From an uncultured Clostridia bacterium (GTDB lineage: Bacteria; Bacillota; Clostridia; Christensenellales; Borkfalkiaceae), in the NCBI GenBank assembly GCA_947629875.1, contig CANRFK010000056.1, positions 1 through 8,322 of the forward strand: 8,322 bases of DNA. Reading direction: 5' to 3'. The position numbers and the translations under genes were made by a program. The notes under the pieces were generated by a model, which worked only from the letters and a program-made list of their open reading frames with translations, was not told the origin of the DNA and ran no database searches. Shown here piece by piece: positions 1 to 5,308 of the stretch; the stretch's first letter is position 1, and each line of letters begins with the position of its first letter.

Positions 1-2001
1 CGCATCCTCTCCCGCAAGACCAAGAACAACCCCGTGCTCATCGGCGAGCCCGGCGTCGGCAAGACGGCCATCGCCGAAGGCCTCGCGCGGCGCATCGTCT
101 CGGGCGACGTGCCCGAGGGTTTGAAGGGAAAAACGCTCTTCGCCCTGGACATGGGTGCCCTCATTGCGGGCGCGAAGTACCGCGGCGAGTTCGAGGAACG
201 CCTCAAAGCCGTGCTCTCCGAGGTCACCAAGTCCGAGGGGCGCATCCTGCTCTTCATCGATGAGCTCCACACCGTCGTCGGCGCGGGCAAGACCGAGGGC
301 GCCATGGACGCGGGCAATTTATTGAAGCCCCTCCTCGCGCGGGGCGAGCTCCACTGCATCGGCGCGACCACCCTCGACGAATACCGCAAATACATCGAAA
401 AGGACGCCGCCTTGGAGCGCCGCTTCCAGCCCGTGCTCGTCCAAGAGCCCACGGTGGAGGATACCGTTTCCATTCTGCGCGGCCTAAAAGAGCGGTTTGA
501 GATCTTCCACGGCGTGCGCATTCACGACGACGCCCTCGTCGCCGCGGCGACGCTCTCCAACCGCTATATTACGGACAGGTTTTTGCCCGATAAGGCCATC
601 GACCTCGTGGACGAGGCCGCCGCGATGATCCGCACCGAAATCGACAGTATGCCCGCCGAAATGGACGCCCTGCACCGCCGCATCGTCCAGCTCGAAGTGG
701 AGGAGAACGCTCTCGAAAAGGAGGGGGACAACCTCTCCGCCGCCCGCCTCGAAGCCCTCAAAAAGGAGCTCGCCGACTGCAAGGAACGCTTCGGCGCGAT
801 GAAGGCGAAGTGGGACGACGAGAAGGCCGCCATCAAGGAAGAGAAGCAGCTCAAAGAGAAAATAGACCTCCTCCGCGGCGAGTTGGAGACGGCGAAAAAC
901 CGCGGCGACTACGATAGGGCGGGGCGCATCGAGTACGGCGAACTGCCCGCCCTCGAAAAGCAACTTTCCGAGAAAAAAGAGAAGGAAAAGGGAGAGGACG
1001 CCCTGCTTCAAGACGAAGTCACCGAGGAGCAGATCGAAAGGATCGTCGCGCGGTGGACGGGCATTCCCGTCGCCCGCCTCAAAGAGGGGGAACGCGCCAA
1101 AATTCTGCGTCTTCCCGAAATGCTCCACAGGCGCGTCGTCGGGCAGGACGAGGCGGTGAAGAAGGTCTCCGACGCTATTCTCCGCGCAAGGGCGGGCATC
1201 TCCGACCCCAACCGTCCCATCGGCTCCTTCCTCTTTTTGGGTCCCACGGGCGTGGGCAAGACCGAGCTTGCCAAGTCCCTCGCCGAAAATCTCTTCGACG
1301 ACGAAAAGAACATCGTCCGCATCGACATGAGCGAGTACATGGAGAAGTTCTCCGTCTCCCGCCTCGTCGGCGCGCCTCCGGGCTACGTCGGCTATGAGGA
1401 GGGCGGCACGCTCACCGAGGCCGTCCGCCGCCGCCCGTACTCCATCGTCCTCTTCGACGAGGTGGAAAAGGCGCACCCCGACGTGTTCAACATTTTGTTG
1501 CAAATTCTGGACGACGGCCGCGTGACCGATTCGCAGGGCAGGACGGTGGACTTCAAAAATACCGTCATCATCCTGACCTCCAACTTGGGCTCCGACCTCA
1601 TCATGGAGGGCATTGAGGAGGGCGAAATTTCCGCCGCCGCGCGCGAAAACGTGCAAACGTTGCTCAAAAAGTCCTTCCGCCCCGAGTTTTTGAACAGGCT
1701 CGACGAAATTATTCTGTTCAAGCCGCTTACGCAGGAGAATATCGATGGCATTGTGGGAATTTTGCTCGAAAAACTGCGGGCAAGGCTTGCGGCCGAGCAC
1801 CTTACTTTGGAGGTGACAGGGCGTGCGAAGGCGTACATTGCCGATAGCGGCTACGATCCCGTGTTCGGCGCACGGCCGTTGAAGCGGTTTTTGCAGTCGC
1901 ACGCGGAGACGCTCATCGCCAAGTACATTGTGGAGCACGATCCCCCCGCGGGCACCGTTCTCACCCTCGACGCCACCGCCGATGGGCTGTATTTGAAATA
2001 A
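1..2001 (+). CDS. clpB: ATP-dependent disaggregase ClpB (5'-truncated by window edge)
   Basis: Hexameric AAA+ disaggregase that threads aggregated proteins through its pore, normally with DnaK/DnaJ/GrpE, in the cytoplasm. The frame is open from base 1, giving 666 residues. First ATPase domain: Walker A GEPGVGKT at 15-22, pore loop KYRGEF from 59, Walker B LLFIDE at 83-88, arginine-finger pair ERR ending at 141. A charged coiled-coil middle domain runs from about 211 to 345. Second ATPase domain: Walker A GPTGVGKT at 414-421, pore loop GYVGYE from 461, Walker B IVLFDE at 482-487, RPEFLNR near 560-566, then the ClpB C-terminal domain. The full-length middle domain, and the absence of a ClpP-binding (I/L)GF loop after SNLGSD, argue for ClpB over ClpC or ClpA. 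By comparison with typical ClpB of about 857 residues, roughly 190 N-terminal residues (the N domain and the start of the first ATPase domain) lie outside the window, so its promoter cannot be judged. A perfect terminator follows the stop by 4 nt. Confidence 0.97.
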   Translation, partial: RILSRKTKNNPVLIGEPGVGKTAIAEGLARRIVSGDVPEGLKGKTLFALDMGALIAGAKYRGEFEERLKAVLSEVTKSEGRILLFIDELHTVVGAGKTEGAMDAGNLLKPLLARGELHCIGATTLDEYRKYIEKDAALERRFQPVLVQEPTVEDTVSILRGLKERFEIFHGVRIHDDALVAAATLSNRYITDRFLPDKAIDLVDEAAAMIRTEIDSMPAEMDALHRRIVQLEVEENALEKEGDNLSAARLEALKKELADCKERFGAMKAKWDDEKAAIKEEKQLKEKIDLLRGELETAKNRGDYDRAGRIEYGELPALEKQLSEKKEKEKGEDALLQDEVTEEQIERIVARWTGIPVARLKEGERAKILRLPEMLHRRVVGQDEAVKKVSDAILRARAGISDPNRPIGSFLFLGPTGVGKTELAKSLAENLFDDEKNIVRIDMSEYMEKFSVSRLVGAPPGYVGYEEGGTLTEAVRRRPYSIVLFDEVEKAHPDVFNILLQILDDGRVTDSQGRTVDFKNTVIILTSNLGSDLIMEGIEEGEISAAARENVQTLLKKSFRPEFLNRLDEIILFKPLTQENIDGIVGILLEKLRARLAAEHLTLEVTGRAKAYIADSGYDPVFGARPLKRFLQSHAETLIAKYIVEHDPPAGTVLTLDATADGLYLK

Positions 2002-2005
2002 ACGA

Positions 2006-2037
2006 AAAAATCCGAGGGCAAAAACCCTCGGATTTTT
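2006..2037 (+). terminator. Rho-independent terminator of clpB, potentially bidirectional
   Basis: A perfect 13-bp stem (2006-2018 with 2025-2037) encloses the loop CAAAAA. The stem starts with a run of A and ends with five T, so it can work as an intrinsic terminator on either strand. It lies 4 nt after the clpB stop and also faces transcripts coming from the minus-strand tRNA gene, so it probably serves both convergent units. Confidence 0.93.
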
Positions 2038-2059
2038 CTGGCGCAGAGTAGGAGATTTG
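2036..2059 (-). repeat. Degenerate copy of the tRNA-Ser 3' end
   Basis: These 24 nt match 2132-2155, the 3' end of the intact tRNA-Ser gene plus its first three downstream bases, with one difference (A at 2050 against G at 2146). On the minus strand the copy holds the 3' half of the T arm, the 3' acceptor strand, discriminator G and CCA. The bases before it on that strand do not continue as a tRNA: no T-loop GTTC and no anticodon arm. It is therefore a remnant or footprint, not a gene. It directly abuts the clpB terminator, sharing its last T residues. Confidence 0.8.
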
Positions 2060-2098
2060 CGCCTTTGGCGGCGCGCTTACTCGACATTCCCTCTCTAT

Positions 2099-2136
2099 CA
2101 GAACGGGCGGGGCACAAATGTGCCCCGCCCGTTCTG
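2099..2136 (-). terminator. Long hairpin directly at the tRNA-Ser 3' end
   Basis: A perfect 18-bp inverted repeat (2099-2116 with 2119-2136, realistically 17 bp with a 4-nt loop) is very GC-rich. Read on the minus strand, its 5' arm begins with the CA of the tRNA's encoded CCA. No U-run follows on the minus strand (next bases ATAGAG), so it is not a canonical intrinsic terminator. It may stop transcription weakly, protect or delimit the 3' end, or be a palindromic insertion. The canonical terminator at 2006-2037 lies further downstream. Confidence 0.6.
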
Positions 2137-2225
2137 GCGCAGAGTGGGAGATTTGAACTCCCGGTAAGCTTTTGACCTACACACGATTTCCAATCGTGCT
2201 CCTTAAGCCGCTCGGACAACTCTGC
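2135..2225 (-). tRNA. tRNA-Ser, anticodon GGA (reads UCC/UCU)
   Basis: The minus strand folds as a class II tRNA. Acceptor stem GCAGAGT/ACTCTGC (2219-2225 and 2139-2145) has discriminator G at 2138 and encoded CCA at 2135-2137. The short D stem TCC/GGA carries the Ser-type loop GAGCGGCTTAA. Anticodon stem CACGA/TCGTG holds the loop TTGGAAA, giving anticodon GGA. The long variable arm pairs GTAGG with CTTAC (one G-T pair), and the T stem GGGAG/CTCCC holds the loop TTCAAAT. The long variable arm, the serine-type D arm and the GGA anticodon agree with one another. The total is 91 nt including CCA. Confidence 0.97.
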
Positions 2226-2237
2226 AAACTCAATGTC

Positions 2238-2266
2238 ATTTTACACGAATTGCGCGCAAAATGCAA
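2238..2266 (-). promoter_or_regulatory. Promoter of tRNA-Ser
   Basis: On the minus strand the -35 TTGCAT (2261-2266) and the -10 TAAAAT (2238-2243) are separated by exactly 17 nt. Transcription would begin near 2231, about 6 nt before the mature tRNA 5' end, as expected for a tRNA gene. The spacer contains the palindrome TTGCGCGCAA. Confidence 0.75.
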
Positions 2267-2357
2267 CAATTTTCTCCGCGTCTTTTGCAACTTTCGGAAA
2301 AATTTTCTCGTCCGCCCGCCTTCCACCAGCCGTAAAATGAAAATTTCCGTCAAAGTC

Positions 2358-2386
2358 TTGCGCGCGCGCGGAAAATATGGTACAAT
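2358..2386 (+). promoter_or_regulatory. Promoter of the first GH51 gene
   Basis: -35 TTGCGC (2358-2363) and -10 TACAAT (2381-2386) have a 17-nt spacer beginning with alternating GCGCGC. The predicted start near 2393 leaves a leader of about 24 nt before the ATG, with the AAGGGGG ribosome site at 2405-2411. Such a leader is too short for a riboswitch or attenuator, so any control must act at the promoter. I see no convincing AraR- or XylR-type operator. The stretch from 2267 to 2357, between this promoter and the divergent tRNA promoter, shows no other clear element. Confidence 0.7.
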
Positions 2387-2416
2387 GTAAAAAATCGCAA
2401 CGATAAGGGGGAAACC

Positions 2417-4744
2417 ATGAAGAAAATTCTTGCAACGGCGCTTGCGTGCGTCATGTCCGCCTCTGCGCTCGCCTGCCTTGCGGCGTGCGGCGGCGAAAAG
2501 GAGAAGGCCGACCGCGACGTGACCGCCTATGCCGACGGCGAGTGGGACGCCAAGCTCGACCTCACCGGCCTTCAAAAGGGCGATTTCGGCGAAATTTCGC
2601 CCGATTTGTACGGGCTCTTCCTCGAGGATATCAACTATGCGTCCTTCGCGCTCGACGATAACCTCATCGTCAACGGCTCGTTCGAGACGGTCGCAACCGC
2701 CACAAAGGACAAAAAAGAGTACGGCTGGACGGAGAGCGGCGCCACCATCGCCGTTCAGAGCGGCAACGGCGCCCTCCACGCCAACAACCAAAACTACGCC
2801 CAGATCACGTCGACGGCGAACGGCAAAATTGCCAACAGCGGCCACCCCGCCGTTCCCATCGCAGTCAGCAACGGCGTGGATTACACCTTCTCCATGTTCA
2901 TCAAGGACTATGCGGGCGACGTCACCGTGACCGTCAAGGATAAGAACGGCGATTATGCGACGGGCACCTTCACCGTCACCGAGAGCGCCGCGTGGACGAA
3001 GTACATCAAGACCATTACGGCGACCGCCAACAAGTATGAAGACCTCTCCGTGGAGATCTCCTTCTCGGCGGCGGATACCTTCTCTGTCGACAGCATCATG
3101 CTCGAGACGACGGAGGCGACCGACTTCGGCATGAAGAATTACATGTACGAGGCCATCGCAAACCTCGGGCCCAAGTTCTTCCGCTTCCCCGGCGGCTGCG
3201 TCATCGAGGGCACCAACCTCAACGAAGCGTACGACTGGAAGAACAGCATCGGCGTGACGGTGACGGATGCGGATGAGGACGTCTTGGAGGCGTTCACCTA
3301 TCCCGTCAACGACAACGGCAAGGTTTCGACCGCCACCACCTACGGCGAACAGGCCACGCGGAAGCCCAACGTCAACATTTGGCAGGGGAACAAGACTCCC
3401 AACGATTACTACGATCACGAGTACGGCATCGGCTTCTACGAATACTTCTGTCTGTGCGAAGCGCTGGGCGCAAAGGCCGTTCCCATCGTCAGCTGCGGCA
3501 TGAAATGCCAGACGCAGGGCGACGGCACATCGCTTGCGGGCCGCCATGGCAAGGGCGTTGCCGACTATATTCAGGACGCCATCGACCTCTTGGAGTTCGC
3601 CAAGGGCGATAAAAACACCAAGTGGGGCAAGGTTCGCGCGGACATGGGGCACCCCGAGCCCTTCGAGATGGACTATCTCGGCGTCGGCAACGAGCAGTGG
3701 CAGTCTTATTACACGAGTTACTACGAGCAGTTTCTGAAAAATGCAGACTTCAAGGCCGCGCTCGCAAAGTACAACGTCCGCACCATCGTGGGCAACTGGG
3801 TGGGGCTTCTCGATTGCGAGGATATTGAAGCCGGCAGAAAGGGCGTGGCGCAGAAGGCCGCCGAGGCGGCGCACCGCAACGATCCCACGAACTTCCCCGA
3901 CGTGGCGAGTTACGGCGTACATGACCAGCACTACTACGTGAACTATACCGACCTCTTCTCCCACACCAAGATGTACGATGATTACAAGCGCAACGACGAG
4001 GACAACGACCTGTATTATTACGACGTCTTTGTGGGCGAGTATGCCGCAAACACGGCAACGGGGGTCACGACAGACGGCAATTATCAATACACGCAGAACG
4101 ATTGGCTCTCCGCACTCTCCGAGGCCGCGATGATGACGGGCTTCGAGCGCAACGGCGACATCATAAAGATGGCGGCGTATGCGCCCATGTTCGCCGTCGC
4201 CGATAGGGCGTCGAGCGCCAAACAGGCGGGCAGGGATCTCGACAACCAGTGGAATGCCGCCAACATGATGTACTTCACCAACCGCGAGGTCGTGTGCACG
4301 CCGAGCTACTTTGTACAGCAGCTCTTCATGCACAACGCGGGCACGCAGAAAGTGGTCTCCAAGCTCGCCTTCGCAAACGGCGATATGCCCACCACGACCA
4401 TCAACAAGGTGGATTCAAACGGCAGACCCGCCAGCGGCACGTTCACCTACGACAACATCTATTACGTGACGAGCTACAACGAGGAGACGAAGAACATCAT
4501 CGTCAAGATCGTCAACGCAGGCGAGACGGCGGTGAAGTTCAACATCTCCGTGGATGTGGGCAAGGGGCTCACGGGCATCGCGCAGGTCAACGAGATCGCA
4601 AACGATGACCCGCACGCCGTCAGCACCTACGAAAACGGCAATGCCATCACACCCTCCGAGGAGAAGATCGGCTTTACGGGCGGCTCCTTCGGCTACGAGG
4701 TGAAGGGTTACAGCGTCGTCGCCTTCCAGATCCGCGCCAAGTAA
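2417..4744 (+). CDS. Surface lipoprotein alpha-L-arabinofuranosidase, family GH51 (first of two)
   Basis: Predicted to cleave non-reducing alpha-L-arabinofuranosyl residues (EC 3.2.1.55) from arabinoxylan, arabinan or related side chains outside the cell. The 775 residues start with a lipoprotein signal: MKKI, a hydrophobic core, and lipobox LAAC with Cys24 as the anchor. The first GH51 strand is PDLYGLFLEDINYA (62-75). A CBM4/9-like beta-sandwich follows at about 82-232, opening NLIVNGSFE. The barrel begins near 240 with FRFPGG (255-260). GHPEPFEMDYLGVGNEQ holds the acid/base Glu426; DQHYY (503-507) is the conserved His motif; VFVGEYA holds the nucleophile Glu541. A C-terminal beta-sandwich follows SYAP-like AAYAPMFA (587-594). 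Architecture and motifs match plant-type and extracellular GH51 proteins carrying an inserted CBM. About 30 extra residues lie between RFPGG and GIGFYEYF compared with my recollection of the plant enzymes. Start: the ATG lies 5 nt after AAGGGGG and directly precedes the signal peptide. Substrate cannot be fixed from sequence. Confidence 0.93.
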   Translation: MKKILATALACVMSASALACLAACGGEKEKADRDVTAYADGEWDAKLDLTGLQKGDFGEISPDLYGLFLEDINYASFALDDNLIVNGSFETVATATKDKKEYGWTESGATIAVQSGNGALHANNQNYAQITSTANGKIANSGHPAVPIAVSNGVDYTFSMFIKDYAGDVTVTVKDKNGDYATGTFTVTESAAWTKYIKTITATANKYEDLSVEISFSAADTFSVDSIMLETTEATDFGMKNYMYEAIANLGPKFFRFPGGCVIEGTNLNEAYDWKNSIGVTVTDADEDVLEAFTYPVNDNGKVSTATTYGEQATRKPNVNIWQGNKTPNDYYDHEYGIGFYEYFCLCEALGAKAVPIVSCGMKCQTQGDGTSLAGRHGKGVADYIQDAIDLLEFAKGDKNTKWGKVRADMGHPEPFEMDYLGVGNEQWQSYYTSYYEQFLKNADFKAALAKYNVRTIVGNWVGLLDCEDIEAGRKGVAQKAAEAAHRNDPTNFPDVASYGVHDQHYYVNYTDLFSHTKMYDDYKRNDEDNDLYYYDVFVGEYAANTATGVTTDGNYQYTQNDWLSALSEAAMMTGFERNGDIIKMAAYAPMFAVADRASSAKQAGRDLDNQWNAANMMYFTNREVVCTPSYFVQQLFMHNAGTQKVVSKLAFANGDMPTTTINKVDSNGRPASGTFTYDNIYYVTSYNEETKNIIVKIVNAGETAVKFNISVDVGKGLTGIAQVNEIANDDPHAVSTYENGNAITPSEEKIGFTGGSFGYEVKGYSVVAFQIRAK

Positions 4745-4767
4745 AAAGGCGGGAAAGCAAGAGAGGG

Positions 4768-4894
4768 CTTTGCGTGTCCGTATCATCCGCAAAGCAAGCA
4801 GAAAGAAAGTTCTTCGCGTGTCCTTATCGGCGCAAGCAGGAAGCATGAAAGTTCTTTGCGTGTCCGTATCATCCGCAAAGCAAACAGAAAAAGT
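4768..4894. repeat. Cluster of three imperfect 42-44-bp direct repeats with internal palindromes
   Basis: Units start at 4768 (CTTTGCG), 4812 (CTTCGCG) and 4854 (CTTTGCG). Units 1 and 3 are identical over 30 nt (4768-4797 and 4854-4883); unit 2 is diverged. Units 1 and 3 each contain the inverted repeat GCTTTGCG/CGCAAAGC or its 7-bp core around a 12-13-nt loop, so each can form a small hairpin. A GAAAG-rich segment joins the units. The cluster lies in the 3' untranslated region of the first GH51 gene, before its terminator. I do not recognise the family; a genome-wide interspersed repeat is likely. Confidence 0.75.
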
Positions 4895-4899
4895 GGATT

Positions 4900-4933
4900 G
4901 CCGCCCGCGCTCCGCGCGGGCGGCTCTGTTTTT
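4900..4933 (+). terminator. Rho-independent terminator of the first GH51 gene
   Basis: A perfect 11-bp, almost all G/C stem (4900-4910 with 4914-4924) with loop TCC is followed by TCTGTTTTT. It lies about 155 nt after the stop codon, beyond the short-repeat cluster, so the repeats would be part of the transcript's 3' untranslated region. Confidence 0.88.
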
Positions 4934-5057
4934 GCCCCCTCGGGATACTTCCTATTTGCCCCCTCCTCGGGAGGGGGGTAGGGGGGTGGGGTCTTCGGGA
5001 AAGGCGACCGTATGATTTGTGGAGTCTTTCTCCGCAATGGGGGTGCCCCGTAGGGGC
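4931..5057. repeat. GC-rich palindromic intergenic repeat region
   Basis: No credible gene is seen between the terminator at 4900-4933 and the promoter at 5253. TTTGCCCCCTC occurs at 4931-4941 and again at 4955-4965. The second copy opens an 8-bp hairpin (4959-4966 with 4970-4977), followed by runs of G broken by TA and T. Another small hairpin, GCCCC-GTA-GGGGC, lies at 5045-5057. The C-run/G-run hairpin resembles mosaic palindromic repeats I associate with spacers in gut clostridial genomes. Family membership is recollection and was not searched. Confidence 0.6.
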
Positions 5058-5065
5058 GGGAGTGG

Positions 5066-5165
5066 GGCTTGGCTTCCCCTTGCCCCGCGCGCCTTCCCCT
5101 CATACCGAACCTGCCGCCCGCCGACGCCACAGCGTCGGCGGGCGGCAGGTGAGTGTATCTTTCCC
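5066..5165. repeat. Composite intergenic repeat, copy A
   Basis: Contains, in order, GGCTTGGCTTCCCCTT (5066-5081), CCTCATACCG (5098-5107), a perfect 19-bp GC-rich hairpin (5109-5127 with 5132-5150, loop CACA), and GAGTGTATCTTTCCC directly after it (5151-5165). The same blocks occur in the same order upstream of the malic enzyme gene (7766-7950) with different material between them. Conserved short blocks, variable inserts and a strong central palindrome suggest a MITE- or REP-like mosaic element. It encodes no protein I can support. Confidence 0.65.
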
Positions 5166-5191
5166 GAACGAAGTCCGTCCTTGCCCACTCC

Positions 5192-5231
5192 GCCGCCCGC
5201 GGCGGGAGGGGGTCAACGGGCGGCTTTTTTT
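5192..5231 (+). terminator. Terminator-like hairpin just upstream of the second GH51 promoter
   Basis: GCCGCCCG (5192-5199) pairs with CGGGCGGC (5217-5224), and seven T follow (5225-5231). The 17-nt loop is long and G-rich and can partly fold in other ways. Since the -35 of the next promoter starts at 5253, this hairpin cannot attenuate that promoter. It more likely insulates the second GH51 gene from read-through, or ends an unseen transcript. Confidence 0.6.
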
Positions 5232-5252
5232 CAAATAAATTGCGCGCGCGTC

Positions 5253-5281
5253 TTGCATATACCAAATATTTATGTTATAAT
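5253..5281 (+). promoter_or_regulatory. Promoter of the second GH51 gene
   Basis: -35 TTGCAT (5253-5258) and consensus -10 TATAAT (5276-5281) are separated by 17 nt in a short AT-rich island, with GCGCGCGCG directly upstream (5242-5250). The predicted start near 5288 gives a leader of about 21 nt, leaving no room for an RNA switch. The better -10 suggests stronger basal transcription than the first GH51 gene. This is inference. Confidence 0.82.
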
Positions 5282-5293
5282 GGAGCAAATCGA

Positions 5294-5300
5294 AAGGGGG
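5294..5300 (+). promoter_or_regulatory. Ribosome binding site that fixes the start of the second GH51 gene
   Basis: AAGGGGG lies 8 nt before ATG 5309. The reading frame stays open back to 5153 with an earlier ATG there, but that start would precede the promoter and place 52 low-complexity residues before the signal peptide. The first GH51 gene uses the same AAGGGGG followed by AAA, while the malic enzyme gene uses AAGGAG. The G-rich form pairs with anti-Shine-Dalgarno through one G-U pair. Confidence 0.85.
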
Positions 5301-5308
5301 AAAACAAT

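Noticed and set aside
1..2001. ClpC or ClpA instead of ClpB
   Set aside because: The roughly 130-residue coiled-coil middle domain is full ClpB size, and the ClpP-interaction loop of ClpC/ClpA is absent.
2036..2100. A second functional tRNA-Ser gene
   Set aside because: Only the last 24 nt of the tRNA are present. No T-loop 5' half, variable arm, anticodon arm or D arm follows.
2387..2416. Riboswitch or attenuator in the leaders of the GH51 genes
   Set aside because: Predicted leaders are only about 20-25 nt. The terminator-like hairpin at 5192-5231 is upstream of its promoter.
2177..4333. A 718-codon open frame on the minus strand antisense to the first GH51 gene; similar long antisense frames at 484-1938 and 5270-6838
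   Set aside because: They lie opposite strongly supported genes, have repetitive Val/Arg/Ala/Gly-rich translations without recognisable domains, and are expected from GC-biased third codon positions.
4768..4894. Possible small CRISPR array (three spaced repeats)
   Set aside because: Units are contiguous and the middle one is diverged. There are no unique uniform spacers, no leader and no cas genes.
4783..5265. Minus-strand open frame of 160 codons across the spacer between the GH51 genes
   Set aside because: Its translation is built from the short repeats and palindromes (Pro/Arg/Gly-rich, repeated IRTRKELS-like units) and has no credible start signal or family.
2371..5272. Possible shared operator: AAATATGGTA near the first promoter and TACCAAATATT near the second
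   Set aside because: The similarity in opposite orientation is short, imperfect and in AT-rich promoter DNA. It does not match an arabinose or xylose repressor site I know.
5153..5308. A 52-residue N-terminal extension of the second GH51 protein
   Set aside because: It would start upstream of the predicted promoter and put low-complexity sequence ahead of a clear lipoprotein signal. ATG 5309 has a strong ribosome site.
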